DNA of 64,000 nt from Christiangramia oceanisediminis. Its GTDB lineage: Bacteria > Bacteroidota > Bacteroidia > Flavobacteriales > Flavobacteriaceae. The notes beneath the pieces are model-generated. The model was given only the letters and a program-made list of their open reading frames with translations, was not told the origin of the DNA and did no database searches. Shown here piece by piece: positions 8,729-17,639 of the stretch. The DNA is taken from contig NZ_JANCNS010000001.1 of the NCBI RefSeq assembly GCF_022570735.2, forward strand, positions 248,001-312,000, given 5' to 3'. How positions within the stretch are numbered: position 1 is the first letter of the stretch; each line of letters begins with the position of its first letter. The position numbers were made by a program, and so were the translations under genes.

Positions 8729-8983
8729 TTAGTTTTTCTTTTCCTTTGCCCGAAACTGGCCAAGGGATAAAATAAAGCCATAGGCAAATGCTGCCAGTAC
8801 CTGGGCTATAATAAACCGTATCAATTTACCATCAGCCGTTCGTTCCTCGAAGAATCGTGCAAAGGCAAATTCACCGTACTCAAAAAGCATGCTTATTACA
8901 TTATACAGAACCAAAAAACTAATGCCAAGCCAGAAAACCGATTTCCAGAACCCCTTTTGAGAAATGGTTGATTTAAAGCTCAT
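8729..8983 (-). CDS. Small membrane protein of unknown function
   Basis: An 84-residue protein with two hydrophobic segments (FWLGISFLVLYNVISMLF around 17-34 and FIIAQVLAAFAYGFILSL around 57-74) separated by a charged loop. I recognise it only as a conserved hypothetical protein of Flavobacteriia. It starts one base after the stop of the MazG-like gene and is followed closely by aroA, so the three are probably one operon. Confidence 0.7.
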   Translation of the reverse strand: MSFKSTISQKGFWKSVFWLGISFLVLYNVISMLFEYGEFAFARFFEERTADGKLIRFIIAQVLAAFAYGFILSLGQFRAKEKKN

Positions 8984-8984
8984 C

Positions 8985-9311
8985 TTATTTCAGTTTTTCA
9001 TTGTTTTTATGGCGATCGTGATCGCGTTTAGTTTTCAGGTCAAGCTTTCTGTCAAAGGCCTCCTGAAGATCAACGCCTGTTTGATTAGCAAGACACAGTA
9101 CCACGAATACCACATCGGCAAGTTCTTCTCCAAGATCCTTATTCTTATCGCTTTCCTTTTCACTTTGCTCCCCGTACCTGCGGGCAATTATTCGGGCAAC
9201 CTCCCCTACTTCTTCAGTAAGCTGAGCCATATTGGTAAGCTCATTAAAATACCGAACACCATGTTCTTTTATCCAGTTATCTACTGCTTTTTGTGAATTT
9301 GCCAGGTCCAT
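8985..9311 (-). CDS. MazG-like nucleotide pyrophosphohydrolase
   Basis: A 108-residue all-alpha NTP pyrophosphohydrolase, likely removing non-canonical nucleoside triphosphates. The metal-binding pattern is visible as LTEEVGEVARI (around 31-41) and DLGEELADVVFVV (around 59-71), the E-E-x-x-E and E-x-x-D pair of the MazG/dUTPase superfamily. It is a single-domain form, as in many Bacteroidota. A -7 box lies at 9326-9333. The next gene starts one base after its stop. Confidence 0.88.
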   Translation of the reverse strand: MDLANSQKAVDNWIKEHGVRYFNELTNMAQLTEEVGEVARIIARRYGEQSEKESDKNKDLGEELADVVFVVLCLANQTGVDLQEAFDRKLDLKTKRDHDRHKNNEKLK

Positions 9312-9325
9312 TTTGATCTTTTTTT

Positions 9326-9333
9326 CAAAACTA
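9326..9333 (-). promoter_or_regulatory. -7 promoter box of the MazG-like gene
   Basis: TAGTTTTG on the minus strand matches TAnnTTTG, 14 nt before the start codon. No clear -33 element. Confidence 0.4.
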
Positions 9334-9391
9334 GGCTTTCAATTTATTTTACGGTAATTTAAGGCTACTTAATTTCAGAACCTTTTTTCCG

Positions 9392-9463
9392 TATCACCGC
9401 CTCACTGCATCACCGTATCACCGCATCACCGTATCACCGTATCACCGCATCACCGATTCACCG
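9392..9463. repeat. 8-bp tandem repeat, nine units
   Basis: Nine consecutive 8-bp units of consensus yATCACCG (plus strand), 72 bp in all, with variation mainly at the first base and in the second and last units. On the minus strand the unit is CGGTGATR and contains TGA. The array overlaps the last codons and the stop of the molybdenum hydroxylase large subunit. Confidence 0.9.
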
Positions 9464-11618
9464 GCAAATCCCTGAGCCTGTTTCCGGTTGCAGCTGAAAT
9501 CGCATTAACCACGGCAGCGGCAGATGGTCCCTGTGCTGCTTCTCCAGCGCCTAGTGGTGGCATTTCTGGCCTGTCGATCACCTCTACCTCTACTACCGGG
9601 ATTTCCTCGAATCTCAACATAGGATAGGTTTCCCAGTCCAGTGAGGTGATCCCGTTTGCATCCCATTTCACCTGTTCCAACAGGGTCCAGCTGGCCGATT
9701 GTATCATCCCGCCTTCGGTTTGATTTTTTAATCCGTCCGGGTTTATGCATTCGCCCGAGTCGATCACGCCCCACATCTTTTTGACCACCGCCCATTTTGT
9801 TTCTTCTTCTGAAGTTTCCACCAGTGCTGCCACGGCACAATAAGAAGCCGAATTTTTATACTGCGCAAATCCAATTCCGAAGCCCTGCCCTGTTTCTGCC
9901 TGAACCCCAGAGGTCATATCCTTTAGCTTTTTCAAACAGTCAATAGCACGTTCATCTTCGAGATGAGCAAGTCGAAATTCGAACGGGTCTTTCCCAGCCT
10001 TTTCAGCCAGTTCATCCATAAAACATTCGATCCCGAAAACATTTGCATAGGCACCAAGCCCTCTTAAGGCTGAAATTCGTAACGGACCCTCAAAGATATT
10101 TGAAGTAAGTTTGAATGCTCCGGTTTTATAAATAGGTGGTGCATTCCTTATAGCGCCTCCTCTCCAGCCTGGTCCCGGAACGCCAAAGCCTTTTTCCAGG
10201 TACCTGCCGGGTAATAAATTCGCTGGATCTCCAGATGTTGGCCGGGTAGAATGTCCATCACTCCAGAGCTCGTAACTCCAGGTCTGGATTTGACCTTTCT
10301 CATCCAGGCTGGCTTCATGTTCCATGATCATGGCACTTCCGTAAGGTTCCCAGGCATGCTCTTCCTCTCTCATCCACTGAAGACGAATATGCCTTCCGGG
10401 AATTTCCTTAGCCAGTAATGCAGCTTCGGCCGCTACATCGTCGGCGGCATTATGTCCATAACAACCCGATCCGGGCACTCCTTTAATATAAACCTGTTCT
10501 TTAGGAAGGTCAAGCATGTTCGCAATTGTATCCCTTAATGGATACACACCCTGGCTATGACACCAGATCTGGAGTACTTCATTTTCATAAATCGCAATCG
10601 CACAGCTGGGCCCATTAGCAGCATGCATGATATAGGGTTTGGAATAGGATGCTTTTACAACTTTACCACCGCTAGCGGAAGACCAGTCTCCCCGCTCCTC
10701 ATCGATGGCCGAATTCGCCGGAAGGGATTTTAAATAGGATTTTAATTCCTCTGGGGTCGAAGGAATAGGCTTGCTTTCCCACTCACATCGTTTGTTTATT
10801 TCTTCCTGAAACTTGATGGCCTGGTATTCCTTTTCAGCAATAACTGCCAAAAAAGAACCTTTACGCACCAATTTTACAAAACCCGAAGTATTCGCTAAAT
10901 TTTGTTCTTCCAAAGCCTTTAATCCGGATTTATAGGAGGGCGGTCTCACAACCCTGGCGTGGAGCATTCCCGGAAACCGAAGATCCTGAACATAAAACTC
11001 CTCCCCACGTATCATTTTTTCAAGATCGGGGCGTGGTACGGGCGTACCAACAAGCTTGCGCCTCGTTTTGGCATAAATTTCCTCGGGTTCATAAACCTGT
11101 TTGCTAATTTGTTCCCCTTCGATGATCTCTGTCCAGTCGAATTCATCATTCCCGGCCTTAATTTTTCCGTTTTCAAGCCTCATCTCAGATACTGGTAAAC
11201 CGGTCTTTTCAGCAGCCATACTTATGAGGACTTCCCTGGCACAGGCAGCAGCGCGCCTCACGTTCATCGCGCTGGTTTCTATGGAACGGCTACCGGCGGT
11301 AATTCCTTCATCAGGGGTAACACCTGTTTCGGCCAGGTGGATACTTACCCTATCGATTTCTACCTGCAATTCTTCCGCAGCCACCTGCATGACAGCTATG
11401 GAGATCCCCTGTCCCAGTTCCATTTTACCGGTTATTACTTTCAGCCTGCCATCGGCCAGCAGTTCCAGCCAGGCATCGATCTGTTCCGGATCTATTTCTT
11501 TATTCGAGTAGGGCATTACCGATCCTTTTCCTTCAGAAATACAGGAAAAAGGTCCTAAAAGGGAAAAACCGATGCTGATGCATCCAGCCTGTTTAAGGAA
11601 AGTTCTGCGAGTGCTCAT
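9450..11618 (-). CDS. Molybdopterin-binding large subunit, isoquinoline 1-oxidoreductase/aldehyde oxidase type
   Basis: Large subunit of a xanthine-oxidase-family molybdenum hydroxylase, exported by the Tat system. The N-terminus STRRTFLKQAG is a twin-arginine signal. Family segments include GKMELGQGISIAVMQVAAEEL, GVPGSGCYGHNAADDVAAEAALLA and PPLGAGEAAQGPSAAAVVNAI at the C-terminus. The start at 11618 is chosen because it gives an ATGA overlap with the small-subunit stop and begins the Tat signal; an upstream in-frame start at 11675 would overlap that gene by 61 bp. About 722 residues. No FAD subunit or cytochrome gene is adjacent, so this is the two-subunit IorAB layout; the electron acceptor and substrate are unknown. 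The last codons lie inside the 8-bp repeat. Confidence 0.88.
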   Translation of the reverse strand: MSTRRTFLKQAGCISIGFSLLGPFSCISEGKGSVMPYSNKEIDPEQIDAWLELLADGRLKVITGKMELGQGISIAVMQVAAEELQVEIDRVSIHLAETGVTPDEGITAGSRSIETSAMNVRRAAACAREVLISMAAEKTGLPVSEMRLENGKIKAGNDEFDWTEIIEGEQISKQVYEPEEIYAKTRRKLVGTPVPRPDLEKMIRGEEFYVQDLRFPGMLHARVVRPPSYKSGLKALEEQNLANTSGFVKLVRKGSFLAVIAEKEYQAIKFQEEINKRCEWESKPIPSTPEELKSYLKSLPANSAIDEERGDWSSASGGKVVKASYSKPYIMHAANGPSCAIAIYENEVLQIWCHSQGVYPLRDTIANMLDLPKEQVYIKGVPGSGCYGHNAADDVAAEAALLAKEIPGRHIRLQWMREEEHAWEPYGSAMIMEHEASLDEKGQIQTWSYELWSDGHSTRPTSGDPANLLPGRYLEKGFGVPGPGWRGGAIRNAPPIYKTGAFKLTSNIFEGPLRISALRGLGAYANVFGIECFMDELAEKAGKDPFEFRLAHLEDERAIDCLKKLKDMTSGVQAETGQGFGIGFAQYKNSASYCAVAALVETSEEETKWAVVKKMWGVIDSGECINPDGLKNQTEGGMIQSASWTLLEQVKWDANGITSLDWETYPMLRFEEIPVVEVEVIDRPEMPPLGAGEAAQGPSAAAVVNAISAATGNRLRDLPVNR

Positions 11619-12076
11619 GATCTTCTGGCTTTTTGTATGGCTTTCAATATCCGGGAATGCGTACCACAACGGCAAATATTCTTGTCCATGGCCTTACGGA
11701 TTTCAGAATCTGAAGCATCCGGGTTCTCATCCAGCAAAGAAACGGCATGTATCACCATTCCGTTAAGACAATAACCACATTGCACAGCCTGTTCGTCGAT
11801 AAATGCCTGCTGAACAGGATGCAGCGAACCATCTTCCCGTGCCAGGCCTTCTAGGCTTACGACCCCCTTACCTTCGGCAGCAGCAACCGGCAACATACAG
11901 GAAGGTGTGGCCGTTCCATCCAGAAGAACCATACAGGCGCCGCACTGCTGTAGACCACAGCCAAATTTAGGCCCGTTGAGTTCCAGTTCATTTCGAAGCA
12001 CATAAAGCAGTGGTGTTGACGGCTCCACATCTGGGGAAACCTGTCTTCCGTTAAGGTAAAAAGAGATTGAACTCAT
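11615..12076 (-). CDS. (2Fe-2S)-binding small subunit of molybdenum hydroxylase
   Basis: Electron-transfer subunit of the enzyme encoded next. The plant-type ferredoxin cluster is ligated by the Cys residues of GCGLQQCGACMVLLDG and SCMLPV (roughly 40-63); the second cluster by QCGYCLNG and NICRCGTH (roughly 101-137). 153 residues is normal for the IorA/CoxS family. It overlaps the large-subunit start by four bases (ATGA), indicating coupled translation. Having no signal peptide while its partner has a Tat signal fits co-export as a folded complex. Confidence 0.92.
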   Translation of the reverse strand: MSSISFYLNGRQVSPDVEPSTPLLYVLRNELELNGPKFGCGLQQCGACMVLLDGTATPSCMLPVAAAEGKGVVSLEGLAREDGSLHPVQQAFIDEQAVQCGYCLNGMVIHAVSLLDENPDASDSEIRKAMDKNICRCGTHSRILKAIQKARRS

Positions 12077-12156
12077 AAGCTACATTTTAGTGATCTCCAT
12101 CAATTTACGGAAAAAACAATGAATAGCTCATCGCGACCTGCAGTTAGGCAGCAAAT

Positions 12157-12184
12157 AAAAAACCATCCGATTCACGGATGGTTT
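12157..12184 (-). terminator. Terminator after the DUF3857 gene pair
   Basis: AAACCATCCG (12160-12169) pairs with CGGATGGTTT (12175-12184); the A run at 12157-12162 gives U residues on the minus-strand transcript. Confidence 0.85.
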
Positions 12185-12209
12185 CGTAATTTTTATGATT
12201 CATTACCTT

Positions 12210-14201
12210 TTATTCGTCGCCTTCTGAAAGCTCTGCAGTATCATCCTGGGCCAGCTTTCCAAAAACGATGGTTTCATTTTGCTTCTCCACGATCTTATCG
12301 TAAAATAATTTCAGGCTCTCATATTCGGCTGCGGTGAATACCGGTTTGTTCCAAACAACGATCGACTCTACCCTTAAATAGCCGCCATTTTCCACAGCCG
12401 TGAATTTAAAGGTCCCGGCATTTTCAGGTAAGTGGTAAGTAGCCGACTCGGGAAGGGAAACAAGCTCAAAACCTTCAGGCACCATAATATTCACCTGTTT
12501 TTGCTCTGCCGACATAAAATCATAGAAAATAGGGTAGGTTCTTGTCTTCGATTTAAACGGGTTCTCTTTAATGGTTTCAAACAAAAACGGTTTTAAATAT
12601 AGATTTTCACCAATCTGCTCAAGGCCATAGTTAGTATGAAACCTGTAATTTTCACCGATATCGGCTCCCACATCGTGCATATTCTTAACCTGGATCTCTT
12701 CTACTTCTATATCACCCATTCTCTCGGTTACCGCTTCATTCATTTCTTCTTCGGTTTTGCTGAAATGTTGATTTCGGTACTTTTTAGCATGTAAACCGTT
12801 GAGGGTTTTGGAAAATATGCCATCTAACTGCCCGTCTTCGAATTTAATGTTCATCCGGGAACTATAGCTGGAATGAGCCTGAGGGTAAAGCGGAACCCAA
12901 TCTGAAGACCCGTTCTCCCTAAGTATCCTTCCCTGCCAGTTCCTGGCCCTCTTTGGCAATTCTCCTATGGCGGCGGTCACATCTGTAGCATCCATTAAGA
13001 GTATACCGTCTTCTAACTCGAGGCTGGAAATAACGTAATTAAACCCATCCCGGGTAGGGAAAAGCGGCACGCCATTGTCGGGTGTACTTATTAGAACCGG
13101 GCTGGCGTTGAGTTTAGCATACCTCAACATGGCAGTAAGCATCAGGTTGATATCGGCAGTATTCCCAAGTCCTTCCTTATAGGCTTTTTTAGGTCCCTTG
13201 TCTGGTACAAAACCATAATACTCATCCCATTTCACCTTCTTCTTAACAAAAGAATATATTCTGGCTGCTTTTTCTAATGGATTGGATACGCCTGCTATCA
13301 AAGCATCGATATCATCTTCAAAATACCTGGTTTGATTGATGTCTTTATCCAGGCCAATATCATTGTAAATAGATTTGGTCACTCCTTCCCAGTCGGTAGA
13401 ATAATTTTCCACTGTGCTTTGAGGGAATTTAGTGTACTGAAGTTCCCATTTGATACAGGCGGCGTAATTGTCAATATAATCTACATAAGGCTCCTCCACC
13501 ATCGCAGGAATATTTTCCTTTACGATCTCATAGCTATTCATTCTAAACTCAAGTTCGCCTCGCTTAAATCTCCGGCTATCTTCTTTAATGTCGAAACGTA
13601 TGGGTGATCTAAGGTTATAATGTTTTCTGTAAACCAGGTATTCGGGAATGCTCACCTTCACTTCCAGTTTATTGATGGGGATACTGTATTGTAGTTTGAA
13701 ATCGTCTATACTTGTAACATATGGAGAGACGATCTCGTACTTATACTCGATTACGCTCCCCTCCTTAACGGCAGGCATGGTAAATTTTGTAGTTTTAAAA
13801 AACTTGCTGGACTCTTCCTCGATAACATCATCCTTATCCAGCTTTTCATCCACCAGTTTTCCATCTACCAGGTTATAAGTATAGGCTTTAATCCCTCTAA
13901 CATCCTCCTCATCACTACCACCTATATACGACCGAACTTCCTTGGTAGCCCAGTCAAAGCCATCTTTGTTATAGATCTTTACCCGCTCGTGAACTTCGGT
14001 GATAAGCTGAAAACCTATATGCTGGGAATATTCATAATAGGTTCTGCGGTATTTGTAGAGTATGGCTGCATTGGCTTCCTCCTCTAGTGGATGCTGTTTT
14101 TCGGTTACTTCCTCTTCAGAAACCTTTCCGAATTTAAAATCCTGGCTAAAGGAGACCTGGGAAAAAAGGGCTAAAAATAAGATTAGTAGTGATCGGCTCA
14201 T
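12210..14201 (-). CDS. DUF3857/transglutaminase-like protein lacking the catalytic Cys
   Basis: A 663-residue secreted or periplasmic protein: signal peptide MSRSLLILFLALFSQVSFS, an N-terminal DUF3857 domain (roughly 40-250), a transglutaminase-like core and a C-terminal beta domain. Where homologues have GDC-K, this protein reads GLGNTADINLMLTAMLRYA, so the expected nucleophilic Cys is absent and the domain is probably not a cysteine hydrolase. The upstream paralogue five bases away keeps GDCK. The pair may work together, one catalytic and one non-catalytic, but that is inference; the family's substrate is unknown to me. Confidence 0.8.
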   Translation of the reverse strand: MSRSLLILFLALFSQVSFSQDFKFGKVSEEEVTEKQHPLEEEANAAILYKYRRTYYEYSQHIGFQLITEVHERVKIYNKDGFDWATKEVRSYIGGSDEEDVRGIKAYTYNLVDGKLVDEKLDKDDVIEEESSKFFKTTKFTMPAVKEGSVIEYKYEIVSPYVTSIDDFKLQYSIPINKLEVKVSIPEYLVYRKHYNLRSPIRFDIKEDSRRFKRGELEFRMNSYEIVKENIPAMVEEPYVDYIDNYAACIKWELQYTKFPQSTVENYSTDWEGVTKSIYNDIGLDKDINQTRYFEDDIDALIAGVSNPLEKAARIYSFVKKKVKWDEYYGFVPDKGPKKAYKEGLGNTADINLMLTAMLRYAKLNASPVLISTPDNGVPLFPTRDGFNYVISSLELEDGILLMDATDVTAAIGELPKRARNWQGRILRENGSSDWVPLYPQAHSSYSSRMNIKFEDGQLDGIFSKTLNGLHAKKYRNQHFSKTEEEMNEAVTERMGDIEVEEIQVKNMHDVGADIGENYRFHTNYGLEQIGENLYLKPFLFETIKENPFKSKTRTYPIFYDFMSAEQKQVNIMVPEGFELVSLPESATYHLPENAGTFKFTAVENGGYLRVESIVVWNKPVFTAAEYESLKLFYDKIVEKQNETIVFGKLAQDDTAELSEGDE

Positions 14202-14206
14202 TTGGT

Positions 14207-16123
14207 TTAGGTATTAGACTGAACAATCACAGCCTTGAGACCGTTCAGGTGGTTAACGTTGTATATGAATTTTCTAAAATCCGGGTATTTCTCAGCTTCC
14301 CACTCGCCTTCTCTAATCTTCATTTTCCTTTTTACATGAATAGACTCCTTTCCGTCATTTTCTGAACTACTGATCTCAATAGACATTTGCCCGTATTCGG
14401 TTAGCAAAATTTTGTTTTCGGGTAATGTTTCAATTTGAAAACCTTCCGGAAGCATGAATACGAAATCATCTTCATAGGATCTTCCCCTAAGTAACTTAAC
14501 CGGTCTTTTACGGTCTTCATTTTTTCCTAATGAAACCTGCTCCTGCTGAATAAAACTTAACGGGAGCAACAATCTTTTACCGGCTTTAGTCGCTAATCTC
14601 GCACCGCTGAAATCTATGCTCTCCCTGAATTCGATAGTATCGCGCCTATTCTCAAAATCGATCTTGCTGAAAGTAATATTCTGAAAGCGAGACCACTCAT
14701 CCAGGTAATACTCTTTCCTGTCTTTTTCGGTCTTGGATTCGAGCCTGTAGACCTCACCGTATGGCACTCCAAAGCTGGAACGCTCCAGGCTGGCCGTGAA
14801 ATTTCCATCTCCGTCCAGTTCTATTTCACATTTTGTTTTCTGAAGGTTATCATCTTCAGAATATCTTCTTGTTTTCACCAGTTCACCGCCATCTGGCTTC
14901 ACCCTAAGCACATATCGATCATCGGTAAAATCACCCAAATAATTAAAAGGATCTTCCTGGCTCGTGCATTCAAGCCAGAAATCTTCACCTTTTTCGTTAG
15001 GGATATTCAGGATCACATGATTCCCCTGCATTTTGGTAAATTCGGGATCTATATTCCGTTTTTCTCCTCCATATACCACCGAATAATATGACTCAATGCC
15101 CTGGCTCTTTAATAAGGCCATTGTATAATTGGTCAAAGCCTTGCAATCGCCGTATCCAAGCCTGTCTACATCTGCTGCAAGCGCTGGTTCCCAGCCTCCA
15201 ATCCCATACATTACCGCGATATACCTAGTGTTATCCTGTACATACTGGTAAATACGTCTCGCTTTCTCCTCAATTGTGGAAGCATCACTCGTTAGATTGG
15301 TGACCTTCTGGATAGTAGCAGCAGGAATTTGATCATGCTCAGCGACCAGTTCATCGTACATCCATTTTCCCATTTCCTCCCAGTTGGAAGCCACACCATC
15401 GACTCCTTCAAGGTGAAACTTATCAAGTGCTACCAGTAGTCTTGGAACGAAGGACTTTAAGGACGGACTTAAAATTTCATACTCCACCGCCGGTGCATTC
15501 GTTAAATGATATTCCAGTTCATGCTTAGTGTTATTATTTGCGATCTCAAAACCCTGAAAATTTCGTTCTATCGAACGCAATGGAATATTGCCAGGGTTCA
15601 AAAGTCGATAGGAAGATTTTTCAACGCTTACATCATAACCTTCCATTGGAAACCAGTCTGGCAAAAAGACTGAATTATTAGTTTCGACTTCGCTGGTATA
15701 AGCAACGGTGTACGGATATTGTCGAGGAGTATAATTGAGGTAGCTCACCCGATTATCTGAAAATAGTATAAAGGAATCAAAATTACTCTGGTCTTTAAAA
15801 TCGCGCGACTTTATCTTATCCACCTCTTCTCCCCGGGAATCGTAGATTATGGCTTCCTGTTCGTTTATTTTAGAACTTTCATCATAAAATTCTAACGCTC
15901 TGGTGTAAGAATCGCCAGATTCATTAAAAACGGTAACTACCCTAAAGGTTTTGATAGTAACCTCATCAATAGCCTCCACTTCAATGACGACCTGGTTTTC
16001 GCGGATTACAGCATCGGCATTTTTAATTAAGGAAGGATCAATTTTCTCTACAGAATAATTCTGTTGGCCGAATGCCGAAAAAGTACAGCAGGCCAACATG
16101 AGTAGGCAATTATATAGGCGCAT
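14207..16123 (-). CDS. DUF3857 and transglutaminase domain protein
   Basis: A 638-residue protein with signal peptide MRLYNCLLMLACCTFSAFG, an N-terminal DUF3857 domain, then a transglutaminase-like core with the expected nucleophile in LGYGDCKALTNYTMALLKS (Cys near residue 330), a conserved His in QGNHVILNIP and an acidic residue in FWLECTS. It is the Cys-containing partner of the downstream paralogue. It lies 52 bp after dtd in the same direction, so it may be read with rsgA-dtd. A third family member is at 46669-49248. Confidence 0.82.
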   Translation of the reverse strand: MRLYNCLLMLACCTFSAFGQQNYSVEKIDPSLIKNADAVIRENQVVIEVEAIDEVTIKTFRVVTVFNESGDSYTRALEFYDESSKINEQEAIIYDSRGEEVDKIKSRDFKDQSNFDSFILFSDNRVSYLNYTPRQYPYTVAYTSEVETNNSVFLPDWFPMEGYDVSVEKSSYRLLNPGNIPLRSIERNFQGFEIANNNTKHELEYHLTNAPAVEYEILSPSLKSFVPRLLVALDKFHLEGVDGVASNWEEMGKWMYDELVAEHDQIPAATIQKVTNLTSDASTIEEKARRIYQYVQDNTRYIAVMYGIGGWEPALAADVDRLGYGDCKALTNYTMALLKSQGIESYYSVVYGGEKRNIDPEFTKMQGNHVILNIPNEKGEDFWLECTSQEDPFNYLGDFTDDRYVLRVKPDGGELVKTRRYSEDDNLQKTKCEIELDGDGNFTASLERSSFGVPYGEVYRLESKTEKDRKEYYLDEWSRFQNITFSKIDFENRRDTIEFRESIDFSGARLATKAGKRLLLPLSFIQQEQVSLGKNEDRKRPVKLLRGRSYEDDFVFMLPEGFQIETLPENKILLTEYGQMSIEISSSENDGKESIHVKRKMKIREGEWEAEKYPDFRKFIYNVNHLNGLKAVIVQSNT

Positions 16124-16175
16124 TAAATTGGATTGGCTTAGTTATCTGCGCAATATATAAAAAATTAACTATAAA

Positions 16176-16628
16176 TTAACTTTTGTTTTTGGAATCAATT
16201 ATGATCGTGACGGGACCGTCGTTGATCAGCGAAATTTTCATATCTGCTCCAAATCGTCCTTTTCCCACCTGTTTTCCAAATTCCTTTTCAAAATGAGCGA
16301 TGAATTTCTCGTATAGCGGTTCGGCTACTTCGGGTTTGGCAGCTTTGATATAACTGGGCCGGTTACCTTTCTTTGTGCTGGCGTGCAGGGTGAACTGACT
16401 CACGACAATGGCATCGCCATCAACCTGGTTTAATGAGCGATTCATCACGCCCTCATCATCATTAAAGATCCTCATATTGATGATCTTTCGGGTTAACCAC
16501 TCGATATCTTCCTGGGTATCTTCTTCTTCAATGCCAAGAAGTATCAGGATACCTTCATGGATCACCGCACATAATTTATAATCGATTTTAACTGAAGCTT
16601 CTGAAACTCTTTGAAGAACTACTCTCAT
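16176..16628 (-). CDS. dtd: D-aminoacyl-tRNA deacylase
   Basis: Cleaves D-amino acids (and mischarged Gly) from tRNA. At 150 residues it shows both active-site motifs: VSQFTLHASTKKGNRPSY (around 77-94) and the C-terminal NDGPVTIIID, variant of N-x-G-P-x-T. It starts immediately after the rsgA stop with no gap, so the two are coupled. Confidence 0.96.
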   Translation of the reverse strand: MRVVLQRVSEASVKIDYKLCAVIHEGILILLGIEEEDTQEDIEWLTRKIINMRIFNDDEGVMNRSLNQVDGDAIVVSQFTLHASTKKGNRPSYIKAAKPEVAEPLYEKFIAHFEKEFGKQVGKGRFGADMKISLINDGPVTIIIDSKNKS

Positions 16629-17573
16629 TTATTTATGTTGATCTATTCGATAATTTTCGTCTTCCCCTTCCATGATCTGAAGATAGCTTTTGTAACGCGA
16701 CCACGCGATCTCTCCTGTTTCGAGAGCTTCCTTAACCGCACATTTGGGTTCTTCCAGGTGAAGACAGTTATGAAATTTACAGTCTGATTTTCTCTCGAAG
16801 AATTCGGGGAAATAATCGCCAACTTCTTCCCTTTCCATATCTACCACTCCAAATCCCTTGATCCCCGGAGTATCGATTATGCGAGCATCAAAACCCAGGT
16901 CGAACATCTCAGCAAAGGTGGTGGTATGTTGACCCTGTTGATGTTGTTTGGAGATTTCAGAAGTCTTAAGATCAAGACTTGGTTCGATAGCATTGATCAG
17001 CGTGGATTTTCCGGTACCACTATGACCCGAGATCATACTGGTTTTCCCCCTCATCTTTTCTTTAACTTTATCTACGTTCTTCCCTTTTTTTGCAGAAATA
17101 CCGATGCACTCATAACCTGCAGACCGGTATAATTCGGCCAGGTATTTCACTTCGGCCAGCTCTTCAGGAGAGTAAGTATCAATTTTATTGAAAAGCAGGA
17201 TTGCAGTTATATCATAAGCTTCAGCAGTAACCAGGAACCTATCTATAAAACTTGTCAGCGTTGGCGGATTATTCAGTGTTACTAATAAAAAGACCTGGTC
17301 TATATTCGCCGCAATAATATGGGTTTGCTTGGAAAGATTAACAGACCGCCGAATTATATAATTCTCGCGGTCCTTTATCTTTTTTATTATCCCGGTCCTG
17401 CCTTCCACTCCTTCCTCAAGGTCAAAACTCACCACGTCGCCCACAGCAACGGGATTGGTACTTTTTATACCCTGTATTCGGAACTTACCTTTGATCCTGC
17501 ATTCGTAGAACTCTCCATTTTCGGCCTTAACCTGGTACCAGCTACCTGTAGATTTATAAACGGTTCCCTGCAT
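16629..17573 (-). CDS. rsgA: Ribosome small subunit-dependent GTPase A
   Basis: Late 30S assembly GTPase with circularly permuted G motifs: G4 FNKID (near 127-131) comes before G1 GHSGTGKST (near 183-191) and G3 DTPG. An N-terminal OB fold precedes them and a C-terminal zinc finger CKFHNCLHLEEPKC follows. Length 314 is normal. The P-loop begins GHSG rather than the commoner GQSG. A -7 box is present at 17615-17622 in the gap after the chorismate mutase gene. Confidence 0.96.
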   Translation of the reverse strand: MQGTVYKSTGSWYQVKAENGEFYECRIKGKFRIQGIKSTNPVAVGDVVSFDLEEGVEGRTGIIKKIKDRENYIIRRSVNLSKQTHIIAANIDQVFLLVTLNNPPTLTSFIDRFLVTAEAYDITAILLFNKIDTYSPEELAEVKYLAELYRSAGYECIGISAKKGKNVDKVKEKMRGKTSMISGHSGTGKSTLINAIEPSLDLKTSEISKQHQQGQHTTTFAEMFDLGFDARIIDTPGIKGFGVVDMEREEVGDYFPEFFERKSDCKFHNCLHLEEPKCAVKEALETGEIAWSRYKSYLQIMEGEDENYRIDQHK

Positions 17574-17614
17574 TAACTAAGAATTACCCACTTCATTTGA
17601 AACATAGTTTGCTA

Positions 17615-17622
17615 CAAATCTA
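17615..17622 (-). promoter_or_regulatory. -7 promoter box upstream of rsgA
   Basis: TAGATTTG on the minus strand matches TAnnTTTG in the 66-bp gap between aroG and rsgA. No clear -33 element. It would let rsgA-dtd be expressed independently of the attenuated Phe/Tyr operon. Confidence 0.35.
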
Positions 17623-17639
17623 TGAATTAAATCCCGATG

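Noticed and set aside
9392-9463. Possible CRISPR array
   Set aside because: The unit is only 8 bp, repeats are contiguous and there are no spacers or cas genes.
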